From assembly GCA_934130545.1 (NCBI GenBank), contig CAKOYD010000005.1, positions 1 through 64,000 of the forward strand: a stretch of 64,000 nucleotides of DNA, in the 5' to 3' direction. The notes under the pieces were generated by a model, which did not search any database, was not told the DNA's origin, and was given only the letters and a program-made list of their open reading frames with translations. Numbering within the stretch: position 1 is the stretch's first letter; every line of letters begins with the position of its first letter. The translations under genes were made by a program, and so were the position numbers. Shown one piece after another: positions 47,551 through 56,465 of the stretch. Source of the DNA: an uncultured Bacilli bacterium. Its GTDB lineage: Bacteria > Bacillota_I > Bacilli_A > RF39 > UBA660.

Positions 47551-47575
47551 ATTATCTTTTAAACAAACAAGTGTA

Positions 47576-47635
47576 TTATTTAGCCCCCCCCCCAAGTAAA
47601 CTTAGAGTTAACATATTTTTATTAATTTTAACCAT
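47576..47635 (-). CDS. Leader ORF with a ten-G tract
   Basis: Nineteen residues, MVKINKNMLTLSLLGGGAK, with a good ribosome binding site (AAGGAG, nine bases before the ATG). The Gly run is encoded by G10 (47584-47593). With ten G, translation stops at 47576, before the attenuator. With nine or twelve G the frame would run on to a TAG at 47521-47523, through the 5' arm of the attenuator; with eleven G it would stop at once after the glycines. This suggests a length-sensitive switch rather than a working protein. No protein family is recognised. Confidence 0.55.
   Translation of the reverse strand: MVKINKNMLTLSLLGGGAK
47584..47593 (-). repeat. Homopolymeric tract, G10 on the minus strand
   Basis: Ten C on the plus strand in a genome region where even four in a row is rare. 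Such tracts change length by slipped-strand mispairing. It is inside a translated leader ORF upstream of a surface-protein gene. Confidence 0.9.
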
Positions 47636-47699
47636 AATTATTAACTCCTTTCTACTTAGGAAGAAATACTTTATTTGTTTATTTTCTTACCATAATTAA

Positions 47700-47770
47700 A
47701 TTGATTCCATTAACTTAACTGTGTCATTACTTAATCTTGACATATTATTATAAATAAACATATGGAATCT
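47700..47770 (-). promoter_or_regulatory. Nested stem-loops in the surface-protein leader
   Basis: Outer stem GATTCCAT and ATGGAATC, inner stem TGTCA and TGACA (minus strand), between the promoter and the leader ORF. It resembles a structured RNA regulatory domain but matches no riboswitch class I know. Confidence 0.45.
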
Positions 47771-47795
47771 ACTTTATATATTTATCTACTATTAA

Positions 47796-47824
47796 AGTAT
47801 AGCACACCTATATCTATTTGTCAT
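47796..47824 (-). promoter_or_regulatory. Promoter of the surface-protein gene
   Basis: ATGACA (47819-47824), 17 bases, TATACT (47796-47801). It gives a leader of about 315 bases before the surface-protein start. Confidence 0.65.
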
Positions 47825-47840
47825 TACTTTTTTATTATAA

Positions 47841-50800
47841 TTATTTATCACCACTTAAACTCTTATAATAATTATATCTATCTATTGCCCATTCTTTTTG
47901 TTTCTCTAATAATTCATTAGCCTCATCTTTATTTACTAATTTTAAACTAGCATATCTATTCTCTGTCATTAAGAATTCATCATATTTATTAAAGTCAACA
48001 TCATAACTATCAAATGTAAATTTCTTAGTACTAGGATTATATCTAAAACATAATGAATAACCACATTCTCCCGCTAAACGAGCATTATCAATACTATGTT
48101 CCATACCAGTCTTTATTCCATGTTCAATACATGGGGCATAAGCAATAACTAAAGATGGTCCATTATATAAAGATGCTTCTTTTAATACTTTTAAATATTG
48201 TTCTTTATTATAGCCAAGATTAACTGATGCTACATATACATGAGGATAACACATAGCCATTCTTGCTAAATCTTTCTTATAATTAGTCTTACCTGTTGAT
48301 GTAAATGATGCAATAGAACCTATATTACTAGACTTTGAAGATTGCCCTCCAGTATTGGAATATACTTCAGTATCAAGTACTAATATATTAACATTATTAT
48401 TAGTACTAATAACATGGTCAATCCCACCATATCCAATATCATAAGCAAATCCATCTCCCCCAATTATCCACATAGATTTAGGTACAATATAATCTTTTAA
48501 TTCTTTTAAGAATGGATGCCTATCATAATCAATACTATTGTATACTTCTAAACAAGTATCATAATCATCAAACTTATCTAAACACTTACTAAATAATTCA
48601 TCTTTATTCTCTTCCATATATTTACGAATCTTATTTCTCTTTAAATCAATACCTAGTTTAATACCTAATCCATATTCAGCATTATCTTCAAATAAAGAAC
48701 TTGCCCAAGGAACAGAATAAGGTGTTGATGGTGAACTAGCACCATATATTGAAGAACATCCTGTTGCATTAGCAATAATTAAATTATTATTAAACATCTG
48801 TGTTAAGTTCTTAATATAAGCTGTCTCTCCACAACCGGCACATGCTCCACTAAACTCAAACTTTGGCTGAACAAATCCTAAAGACTTAACATTAACAAAC
48901 TTCCCACATTCATTTAAATTATTGTTAACTAAATAATCAAACTTATCTTGTTTAAACTCATTTCGATCATAATGTTTCATCATTAGTGCTTTATTGCCTA
49001 ACTTACCCGGACATACATTAGCGCATAATCCACAGCCGGTACAATCTTTATAAGATACGCTAATTGTATATTTCTTGTCTCTTGGTATAATAGAATCTAT
49101 GCCATTTACTTGATTATTATCTTTATCCACTAAGAAAGGTCGAATAACAGCATGTGGACAAACAAAAGCACATTGATTACATTGAATACAATTTTCCGGT
49201 ATCCACATAGGAACATTTTCAGCAATATCCCTTTTCTCATACTTAGTATTACCGCCCTTAACAACACCATCTTTTTTATCTAAGAAAGCACTAACAGGTA
49301 GCTCATCACCCTTAAGAAGACCTATCATTTCATCAAATGACTTATCAGTATCTTCTTCATACTTAAGTTTTATCCAATCTTTATCTACTTTAACTTCATT
49401 TAGATGTGAAAGACTCTTATCCACAACTCTGTTGTTAACTTCTACTATATCAGTACCTTTATGACCAAATCTCTTTTCATTTTGCTTTTTCATAATATTA
49501 GCTATATCTTCATCATTAATTAAACCAATAATATTAAATATACATCTTTCCATACAAGTACTAATCTTATTCTTTAAACCAAGTTCATTAACTAACTTAT
49601 AAGCATCTATTGTATATAACTTAATATTCTTTAAAGCCATTAAATGCTTAACTTTATTAGGTAAACTATTTACTAAATCAGTATCACTTAAACTAGTATT
49701 TAAAATAAGTGTAGCATTATCTTTTACTTTATCTAAAATATTATATTTGTATATATAACTATCTTTAGATATAACTATTAAACTAGGATTATCTACATAA
49801 TAAGAAGATTTAATCTCATCTTTAGATATTCTTATATGACTCCTAGTAACACCACCACTCTTTTTAGAATCATATTGAAAATATCCCTGTACATAGTAAT
49901 CAGTATTATCTCCAATAATCTTTATAATATCTTTAGAAGTAGATACCATTCCATCAGAACCATATCCATATATTAAGAACTCAACTATATCATTAGGTAA
50001 ATGAAAATCATAATTAACAGGTATTGATAAATGACTAACATCATCATTGATTCCTACTGTAAAGTTATGATGTAAATTACCTAACTCCATACTATCATAA
50101 ATTGCTTTTATACAAGCGGGATTAGTATTTTTAGAAGACAAACCATATCTACCACCAACTATATTAATATCTCTATCTTTTAAAGCTGCTACAACATCTA
50201 AATATAATGGTTCTCCAATAGCAGCACTCTCTTTAGTTCTATCTAATACAGCAATATTCTTAACACTCTTAGGTAATACATTAAGTAAATACTTACTACT
50301 AAATGGTCGATATAAATGAACTTCTATTAATCCATACTTTTTGCCTAAACTATTTAAATAATTAATAGTTTCTTTAATAGTTTCACAAACACTACCCATA
50401 GCCACTATCACATCAGTAGCATCCTCTGCACCATAATAATTAAATGGTTTATAATCACTACCTACTATGGTATTTATCTTCATCATATAATCATTAACTA
50501 TATCACTAACTTTAGCATAGTCATTATTTCTACTCTCCATATTTTGAAAATAAATATCATCATTTTGTGCCGTACCACGAGTATTAACTTTATCATTAGC
50601 CATAGCTCTATCTCTAAACTTAGCCAAAGCTTCTTGATTAATTAATTCTTTAACTTTATCCATATCAATTAACTTAACTTTATTTATTTCATGACTAGTT
50701 CTAAAACCATCAAAGAAATGAATAAAAGGAAGAATAGACTCTATTGCTGATAAATGTGTAATACTAGCCATATGATAAGCTTCACTAACCGAAGAAGAAG

Positions 50801-51224
50801 CAAGCATACAAACTCCAGTCATTCTAGTAGCATAAACATCTTGATGATCCCCAAATATAGATAAAGCATGAGTTGATAAACTTCTAGCCGCTACATGTAA
50901 TACTGCCGGAAGCATCTCTCCTGATAATTTATATAAAGTAGGAATCATTAATAATAATCCCTGACTAGCTGTAAAAGTACTAGCAAGTATACCAGACTGT
51001 AAAGCGCCATGAATAACACCGGCTGCTCCAGCTTCGGACTGCATCTCTACAACCTTAACCCTATTTCCCCAAAAATTTTCTTCTCCATTACCGGCCATTG
51101 TATCAATTTTCTCCGCCATAGGAGAAGAAGGAGTAATAGGATATATTCCACATAATTCACTAAACTTATATGCTACACTACTAACTGCCTCATTCGCATC
51201 CATTGTTTTATATTTACTATTCAT
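47841..51224 (-). CDS. nifJ: Pyruvate:ferredoxin (flavodoxin) oxidoreductase
   Basis: 1127 residues in one chain, slightly shorter than the usual 1160-1200. Domains in order: pyruvate-binding domain I (CGIYPITPSSPMAEK), domains II and III, two 4Fe-4S sites (CIQCNQCAFVCP and CTGCGLCANVCP, about 680-760), and the C-terminal TPP domain (GGDGFAYDIGYGG, TEVYSNTGGQSS) with the conserved CAGCGET cluster site before it. It turns pyruvate and CoA into acetyl-CoA and CO2 and reduces ferredoxin, the usual route in anaerobes. It has its own promoter. Confidence 0.97.
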   Translation of the reverse strand: MNSKYKTMDANEAVSSVAYKFSELCGIYPITPSSPMAEKIDTMAGNGEENFWGNRVKVVEMQSEAGAAGVIHGALQSGILASTFTASQGLLLMIPTLYKLSGEMLPAVLHVAARSLSTHALSIFGDHQDVYATRMTGVCMLASSSVSEAYHMASITHLSAIESILPFIHFFDGFRTSHEINKVKLIDMDKVKELINQEALAKFRDRAMANDKVNTRGTAQNDDIYFQNMESRNNDYAKVSDIVNDYMMKINTIVGSDYKPFNYYGAEDATDVIVAMGSVCETIKETINYLNSLGKKYGLIEVHLYRPFSSKYLLNVLPKSVKNIAVLDRTKESAAIGEPLYLDVVAALKDRDINIVGGRYGLSSKNTNPACIKAIYDSMELGNLHHNFTVGINDDVSHLSIPVNYDFHLPNDIVEFLIYGYGSDGMVSTSKDIIKIIGDNTDYYVQGYFQYDSKKSGGVTRSHIRISKDEIKSSYYVDNPSLIVISKDSYIYKYNILDKVKDNATLILNTSLSDTDLVNSLPNKVKHLMALKNIKLYTIDAYKLVNELGLKNKISTCMERCIFNIIGLINDEDIANIMKKQNEKRFGHKGTDIVEVNNRVVDKSLSHLNEVKVDKDWIKLKYEEDTDKSFDEMIGLLKGDELPVSAFLDKKDGVVKGGNTKYEKRDIAENVPMWIPENCIQCNQCAFVCPHAVIRPFLVDKDNNQVNGIDSIIPRDKKYTISVSYKDCTGCGLCANVCPGKLGNKALMMKHYDRNEFKQDKFDYLVNNNLNECGKFVNVKSLGFVQPKFEFSGACAGCGETAYIKNLTQMFNNNLIIANATGCSSIYGASSPSTPYSVPWASSLFEDNAEYGLGIKLGIDLKRNKIRKYMEENKDELFSKCLDKFDDYDTCLEVYNSIDYDRHPFLKELKDYIVPKSMWIIGGDGFAYDIGYGGIDHVISTNNNVNILVLDTEVYSNTGGQSSKSSNIGSIASFTSTGKTNYKKDLARMAMCYPHVYVASVNLGYNKEQYLKVLKEASLYNGPSLVIAYAPCIEHGIKTGMEHSIDNARLAGECGYSLCFRYNPSTKKFTFDSYDVDFNKYDEFLMTENRYASLKLVNKDEANELLEKQKEWAIDRYNYYKSLSGDK

Positions 51225-51244
51225 AATCTCGCCACCTTATTTTA

Positions 51245-51273
51245 ATTATATAACCTTACATTCATTTTTACAA
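51245..51273 (-). promoter_or_regulatory. Promoter of nifJ
   Basis: TTGTAA (51268-51273), 17 bases, TATAAT (51245-51250). Confidence 0.75.
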
Positions 51274-51279
51274 CAAACA

Positions 51280-51891
51280 CTAATTATTACTTAATACTAA
51301 TTTTCTACAATAACCCTCTACTTTATCACCTATATTTATCTTCATAAGCTTACTAACTTCATTATCACTTATATCATAATAATTACTAAATAATCTAACA
51401 TTACCATTAGTATACACCACAATATAAGTATTATCATCTAAATAATAAGTACCTAAAACATCTTTTATTTCTTTATCTTTATAACTAAATAAAGAATAAT
51501 ATTTCTTATAAATACCTAGAATATATCTAATAACATCCTTGTTTTCATTTACAAAATTACTAATTAAATATAATTCGTTCATACCAGTATTATATACACT
51601 AAATAATATGTTACCATTACTATCTAAATATATATCTACATTATTAATACAAAGTACTGACCTTTGATATTTATATACTTTATCTCCACTATCATATACT
51701 AAACTATGTCTAAACTCTAAATCATATGTAATAGGACTTAAATCATCATATAACTTATCTATTAGAATGCTTAAATCACTTAATTCTCTAAAATTATTTA
51801 TAAACATATGATATATACCATCCAAACTAACATAGTTTTTATCACATTCATTACCTTTTATAAAATCATCTATAACTAACTGACCACTCAT
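51280..51891 (-). CDS. Hypothetical protein
   Basis: 203 residues from the ATG at 51891 (MSGQLVIDDFIKG) behind GGAGTG. No membrane segment, signal or known motif is seen. It is rich in Tyr, Asp and Ser with alternating strands near the end (DDNTYIVVYTNGNVRLF). It stands between nifJ and a lipoprotein gene. Confidence 0.6.
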   Translation of the reverse strand: MSGQLVIDDFIKGNECDKNYVSLDGIYHMFINNFRELSDLSILIDKLYDDLSPITYDLEFRHSLVYDSGDKVYKYQRSVLCINNVDIYLDSNGNILFSVYNTGMNELYLISNFVNENKDVIRYILGIYKKYYSLFSYKDKEIKDVLGTYYLDDNTYIVVYTNGNVRLFSNYYDISDNEVSKLMKINIGDKVEGYCRKLVLSNN

Positions 51892-51930
51892 ACTACACAC
51901 TCCATTATAAATATAACACAAATTGTACAT

Positions 51931-51963
51931 AAAAAAAAGACTTAACTATTTACAAGTTAAGCC
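51931..51963 (-). terminator. Intrinsic terminator of the lipoprotein gene
   Basis: GGCTTAACT and AGTTAAGTC pair on the minus strand and run into eight T. It overlaps the end of the coding region. Confidence 0.87.
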
Positions 51964-52518
51964 AGCATCAGTATAATTACTTCTTAATGTTGTATAATCT
52001 CTATCTAAATTAAACAATACTAAGTTATTATCTGATAATTTATCCATATCAATTGTATAAACAACTTTATATTGAGTAGCTGAAGTTGTTATAACATCAT
52101 AAGTAATACCCTCAATATTATCATATCTTGCTTGTGCTAATTTATGTTTATCACTCAAACCTGATATATCATATATTGTATCAACAGTTTCTCCTACTAT
52201 TGTATCTATAACTTTACCAACAACACCATCAATAACCTCAGGTTTCTCATTTTTAGTATCCTTATCAGAAGTAGTACCATCAGTTCCTGTACCAACACCA
52301 TCAGTATGATTATCATCAGCATCTACTGGTTTATTATAATCATATGTAATAATTACTTTTCTAACTTTATTATCTTTATCATAATCAATATCATAACTCA
52401 TTTTATTAGTAATGCCATTAGTAGTAATATCCGTTGTACAAGTAGTCATTTTCATGTCTTTAGTACCACAACCAGTAAGAAGAACTATTAAACACATAAA
52501 TAATACTAATTTCTTCAT
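51946..52518 (-). CDS. Lipoprotein of unknown function
   Basis: 190 residues. The signal peptide ends in the lipobox LLTGC (Cys near residue 17), so it should be lipid-anchored outside. A linker rich in Asp, Gly and Thr (about 70-95) follows, and the C-terminal half has mixed helix and strand. The pattern recalls small Bacillota lipoproteins such as the DUF1307 group, but I cannot confirm this. It is a single gene with its own terminator. Confidence 0.75.
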   Translation of the reverse strand: MKKLVLFMCLIVLLTGCGTKDMKMTTCTTDITTNGITNKMSYDIDYDKDNKVRKVIITYDYNKPVDADDNHTDGVGTGTDGTTSDKDTKNEKPEVIDGVVGKVIDTIVGETVDTIYDISGLSDKHKLAQARYDNIEGITYDVITTSATQYKVVYTIDMDKLSDNNLVLFNLDRDYTTLRSNYTDAGLTCK

Positions 52519-52587
52519 ATTTCCCTCCTATTCATTAATAATATAGTCAAAATATATTAATTTATAAATAGAAAGTTTTACCATTTT

Positions 52588-53958
52588 TTAATATTCACAA
52601 TTACCAGGAGTTCTAGGATAAGGAATAACATCTCTAATATTATCAATACCTGTTAAGTACATAATAAGTCTTTCAAATCCCATACCAAACCCTGAATGAA
52701 CAGTCGTACCAAATTTTCTTAAGTTAATATACCATTCTATTTCTTTAGTATCAATATTTAACTCTTTCATACGTGCTACTAACTTATCATAGTCTTCTTC
52801 TCTTTGTGAACCGCCCATTAATTCTCCAGAACCTGGAACCTCTAGATCAACTGCTGCCACCGTCTTATTATCATCATTTAATTTCATATAATATGCTTTT
52901 ATATCTTTTGGCCAATTTTTAATAAATACTGGACCGTTAAAATAACTAGTTAAATATCTTTCATGCTCTTTAGCAATATCACCATCATAAGTTGGTGTAA
53001 ATTCCCACTTATTATCAGCTTTAAGTAATATATCTATAGCTTCTTTATGATCAATTCTCGCGAACTTAGAATCAATTAACTTGATAAGTTTATCTTTTAA
53101 TCCATTTTCAACAAACTTATCAAAAAACTCTACTTCTTCTTTAGCATTTTCTAAAATATAAGAAACAATATACTTTAAGAAATCTTCTTCTATATTCATA
53201 AGTTCTTCTAAATCACAAAAACATATTTCAGGTTCAATCATCCAAAACTCATTAGCATGTGTCTTAGTATTAGAATTCTCTGTTCTAAATGTTGGCCCGA
53301 AAGTATATATCTTTTTAAATGCATGAGCAAATGTCTCACCATGTAATTGTCCACTACCAGTGATAAATGCTTGTTTACCAAATAAATCCTTTGACATATC
53401 AACATGTCCGTCTACCATTGGTAAATCATTTAAGTTTAAAGTAGTTAATTTAAACATTTGATCTGAACCTTCACAATCAGCCGTTGTAATTAATGGAGTA
53501 TGTACATATACATAATTGTTTTTTCTAAAATACTCATGAATAGCATAAGCCGCTAAACTTCTAACTCTAAACACTGCTTGAAACAAGTTAGTTCTAGGTC
53601 TTAAATATGCCATACTTCTTAAATATTCTCTAGTATGTCTTTTAGGTTGAATAGGATAATCTTCCGGGCAATCTCCAAGTAAAATAACTTTGCTAGCCTT
53701 TACTTCAATATCTTGTCCTGCTCCTTCTGACTCAACTACTGTACCAATAACCTTTACTGATGCTCCGATATGGTATTTACTAATTTCTTCAAAATCTTCT
53801 AAATCTTTTGTATAAACAACTTGAAGACAATCTTGTATTGTACCATCGCTTAAAGAAATAAAACCAAAATTAGCTTGTTTACGATGATTTCTAATCCATC
53901 CACATACAGTTATTTCTTTATTTAAATAATCTTTTGTAAATATATCTTTTATATCCAT
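52588..53958 (-). CDS. asnS: Asparaginyl-tRNA synthetase
   Basis: 456 residues. The OB fold (TVCGWIRNHRKQANFGFI) is followed by the class II core with TGSGQLHGE, motif 2 FRTENSNTKTHANEFWMIEPE (in part) and motif 3 GFGMGFERLIMY. It charges tRNA-Asn directly. A direct AsnRS means the organism does not rely only on the transamidation route. Confidence 0.96.
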   Translation of the reverse strand: MDIKDIFTKDYLNKEITVCGWIRNHRKQANFGFISLSDGTIQDCLQVVYTKDLEDFEEISKYHIGASVKVIGTVVESEGAGQDIEVKASKVILLGDCPEDYPIQPKRHTREYLRSMAYLRPRTNLFQAVFRVRSLAAYAIHEYFRKNNYVYVHTPLITTADCEGSDQMFKLTTLNLNDLPMVDGHVDMSKDLFGKQAFITGSGQLHGETFAHAFKKIYTFGPTFRTENSNTKTHANEFWMIEPEICFCDLEELMNIEEDFLKYIVSYILENAKEEVEFFDKFVENGLKDKLIKLIDSKFARIDHKEAIDILLKADNKWEFTPTYDGDIAKEHERYLTSYFNGPVFIKNWPKDIKAYYMKLNDDNKTVAAVDLEVPGSGELMGGSQREEDYDKLVARMKELNIDTKEIEWYINLRKFGTTVHSGFGMGFERLIMYLTGIDNIRDVIPYPRTPGNCEY

Positions 53959-53985
53959 ACTAATATCATCTCTTTTCTTATTAGA

Positions 53986-54014
53986 ATTATACCAAAAACA
54001 ATATATAAATGCAA
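53986..54014 (-). promoter_or_regulatory. Promoter of asnS
   Basis: TTGCAT (54009-54014), 17 bases, TATAAT (53986-53991). The -35 box lies at the edge of an inverted repeat (54007-54053). Confidence 0.72.
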
Positions 54015-54170
54015 TTTATTTATTCAAATAGAAATAAATAAATTTGCTTGCATTACCTCACAGTAATGAATTTTCTGTTTCATAGAAGTGTCTAAACACT
54101 TCGTTCGCAGACTTAAATTCCGATAATCGCTACCGTACATAATTTAACTTTACAGAAAATATATTTTTAA
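54007..54170. other. Structured non-coding region with several inverted repeats
   Basis: No reading frame. Seen in order: an imperfect inverted repeat (AATGCAA...TTGCATT type, 54007-54053), a hairpin CATTAC/GTAATG near 54049-54068, and a possible three-way junction closed by ATTTTCTGT and ACAGAAAAT (about 54070-54160) that encloses GAAGTGT/ACACTTC and AAATT/AATTT stems. It could be a small RNA or a decayed mobile element. On the plus strand it is followed by a strong terminator. Confidence 0.45.
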
Positions 54171-54187
54171 TATAGTAATTATATAAA

Positions 54188-54226
54188 AGCTTATAAAACA
54201 AATAATATTCTATAAGCTTTTTTAAT
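54188..54226 (+). terminator. Terminator-like hairpin, probably bidirectional
   Basis: AAAAGCTTAT and ATAAGCTTTT form a 10-bp stem. The plus strand continues with six T; the minus strand is less T-rich but still follows the XRE gene stop. Confidence 0.65.
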
Positions 54227-54579
54227 TACTTTAATTTTTTACTAATTAGACTTAAATATCTAGTTGTGTCTTTCATTAGTTTACTATAAAGTACTGGAAA
54301 CTTTCTTAATTCTCGTACTAAGTTTACTTCTTCTTTAGATAAATGTGCTAAATAATCAGATTCTTCTTCGCCAACAACAGAAACTTCCCTACCTAACAAA
54401 TAATCAGCACTAACGCCAAATATATTAATCATAGCATTAAATATATCTAAACTAGGTATTCTACTACCATTCTCATAACCACAAATACTAACTTTTGACA
54501 CCCCTAATAAATCACCCAACTGCTGTTGAGATAGATTTTGTCCTATTCTTAAGTCTTTAATTCTACTACCAACTATCAT
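54226..54579 (-). CDS. XRE-family transcriptional regulator
   Basis: 117 residues. The helix-turn-helix (about 5-62) has RIKDLRIGQNLSQQQLGDLLG and VSKVSICGYENGSRIPSLD, typical of phage-type repressors. The C-terminal 50 residues are charged and helical. An extended -10 (TGGTATAAT) lies upstream. It may control itself or the ssb gene next to it. Confidence 0.88.
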   Translation of the reverse strand: MIVGSRIKDLRIGQNLSQQQLGDLLGVSKVSICGYENGSRIPSLDIFNAMINIFGVSADYLLGREVSVVGEEESDYLAHLSKEEVNLVRELRKFPVLYSKLMKDTTRYLSLISKKLK

Positions 54580-54624
54580 ATAAACCTTCTTCCCATAACA
54601 TTAACACATTTATTATACCATTAA

Positions 54625-54960
54625 TTACTCTTCTTTTGACCTAGCTGAACTTAAAAAAGTTATTCTCTCAGCCACAACTTCCGTTTTTTTCTTTTTAACG
54701 CCTTCAGTATTTTCTACATATCTACTTTGAAGTCTTCCTTTAACTCCAATCATATCACCAACTTTGCAGTATTCAGCTGTATTCTCTGCAACCGTTGTCC
54801 ATAAAACACAATCAACAAAATCAGTTTCATATTCACCATTTGAATTTTTGTAATTACGTGGTACGGCAAGCACTACTGAACTTCTTTTCTTCCCATTATC
54901 AAGTACCTTAACCTCAGGTGTATTAGTAAGTCTTCCAACCAAAATAACATGATTTAACAT
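54625..54960 (-). CDS. ssb: Second single-stranded DNA-binding protein, tail-less
   Basis: 111 residues. The OB fold is clear (MLNHVILVGRLTNTPEVK, DFVDCVLWTTVAENTAEYCKVGD). It ends in SARSKEE, with no linker and no acidic DDIPF-type tip, so it should bind ssDNA but not recruit the usual partners. It resembles small paralogues used in competence or carried by mobile elements. GGAGG lies before the ATG. Confidence 0.93.
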   Translation of the reverse strand: MLNHVILVGRLTNTPEVKVLDNGKKRSSVVLAVPRNYKNSNGEYETDFVDCVLWTTVAENTAEYCKVGDMIGVKGRLQSRYVENTEGVKKKKTEVVAERITFLSSARSKEE

Positions 54961-54984
54961 TCTTTTACCTCCTTTCCAAGCGCC

Positions 54985-55013
54985 ATATTAGCACCTAAGA
55001 AAAGTAAAAGCAA
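54985..55013 (-). promoter_or_regulatory. Promoter of the second ssb
   Basis: TTGCTT (55008-55013), 17 bases, TAATAT (54985-54990) with extended TGC. Upstream (about 55030-55120) is AT-rich with an inverted repeat (CAAAATTTTGTTAT type) and no gene. Confidence 0.62.
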
Positions 55014-55178
55014 ATTAAAAAAATTAATATTAGTCAAATAGTTTACTCAAATTTTGTTATTTATAAAATTTATTAACAAAAATTATAACAAAGTTTTGAA
55101 TAATTAACAAGGAATATTAAAAAGTCCCAAAATACATAAAAAATTAATAATTTTAAAAAAAGAAAGATATAAACATCA

Positions 55179-56465
55179 TTAAGAAGTAACTTCTACAATT
55201 TCACTTTCTTCTTGTTTATTTCTTTCCATATTCTTAACAAAAGCATCAGCTATTGCATTTATATATTCATTCTTTTTATTTACTAAAATATCCACATCAT
55301 TAGCATTGGTAATATAACCAAGTTCAAGTAAATAACTTTCGCAAGCAACATTACTGTTATAATAAAGATTATAATTGGTTTTATCATTTCTATCATCAAC
55401 ATATGCTCCGGTAATTATTCCGCCTGTTTCTCTTATCATATAATAATAACTTGATTTAGTACTTACATCATAGGCATTGATACCTTTTTCTGCATACTCC
55501 TCTAAAGAATGTTTTACATCTTCATCAGTAAAATTACGTGTATAAACTCCATCATAAAACTTATTTAATCTACTACGTGATACGCCAATTCCTGTATAAT
55601 TAACAATATTATCCGCAATATCTCTAGCAAAATCATAATTAATACCACTCGCTGTATATACTTCAATACCACTAACACTCTTAGCACCACTGTTAATATG
55701 AATAGATATTAAATACTTAGCTTTTACTTCATTAGGAATTACTGCTCTTCCTCCGGGACCATATTCATTAATTTTCTTATCACTACTAACTTTACTACTA
55801 TCCCAAGTTAATCTAGCTTTATACCCAAGACTATTTAATTTATCTAACAATAACTTAGCATACTCTACTGTAAAATCTATTTCATCATAGCCATTACCAT
55901 ATGCACCTTCATCAGCACCACCATGTCCAGCATCAACAACAATATCATAAATATCTTTATCACGATTCTTTTTTACAATAAAAGTCATTGTCCCATACTT
56001 ATTATCAAAATTAATATCTATCTTATTATTTATATCACTCATTGTATAATATACTGCATTATCGTAACTAGTATTATTCTTAACGCTATAATATTTATAG
56101 CTAACTACGCCATTTTCATCAGTATAACTAGATCTTAAGAACAAATAATACTTGCCAATTCTTAAACTATCTAAATAAAAGCCATCATTAACATTATCAG
56201 AAAACTTAATAACACCATCATTATAAATATAATTAGTTTTCAAGAAAGTTTTACCATTATATAATACTAACTCCATAGTGTCATTTTTCATATTAAACTT
56301 ACCTTCAATATTTAAATGAACACCATATATATAATATTTATCAATTATAACACTATCATTTTCTACTACTATCTTATCGTATGACTCATTTACTTTCATA
56401 TCGTAGATAACAAAACCCGTAAATATAATTAGTAATAAAGCTAAAATAGATAAAAAATATTTCAT
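55179..56465 (-). CDS. N-acetylmuramoyl-L-alanine amidase (Amidase_3)
   Basis: 428 residues. An N-terminal membrane anchor (about 2-22) and a beta-rich region of about 150 residues without a known domain precede the catalytic domain (about 175-415). Zinc ligands are His in VVDAGHGGADEG, Glu in YDEIDFTVE and His in ISIHINSGA; the catalytic Glu lies in LELGYITNAND. It cuts the link between glycan and peptide in the wall. Its start touches the stop of sufB. Confidence 0.92.
   Translation of the reverse strand: MKYFLSILALLLIIFTGFVIYDMKVNESYDKIVVENDSVIIDKYYIYGVHLNIEGKFNMKNDTMELVLYNGKTFLKTNYIYNDGVIKFSDNVNDGFYLDSLRIGKYYLFLRSSYTDENGVVSYKYYSVKNNTSYDNAVYYTMSDINNKIDINFDNKYGTMTFIVKKNRDKDIYDIVVDAGHGGADEGAYGNGYDEIDFTVEYAKLLLDKLNSLGYKARLTWDSSKVSSDKKINEYGPGGRAVIPNEVKAKYLISIHINSGAKSVSGIEVYTASGINYDFARDIADNIVNYTGIGVSRSRLNKFYDGVYTRNFTDEDVKHSLEEYAEKGINAYDVSTKSSYYYMIRETGGIITGAYVDDRNDKTNYNLYYNSNVACESYLLELGYITNANDVDILVNKKNEYINAIADAFVKNMERNKQEESEIVEVTS

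Noticed and set aside
47584..47593. The C10 run as a pure sequencing error
   Set aside because: Length error is possible and would change the frame, but the tract sits in an ORF with a good ribosome binding site, a hairpin whose 5' arm is reached in only one frame, and a surface gene. I kept it as a finding with this caution.
54007..54170. 6S RNA or SRP RNA
   Set aside because: Neither the long bulged stem of 6S RNA nor the conserved GNRA-containing apical domain of SRP RNA can be made out.
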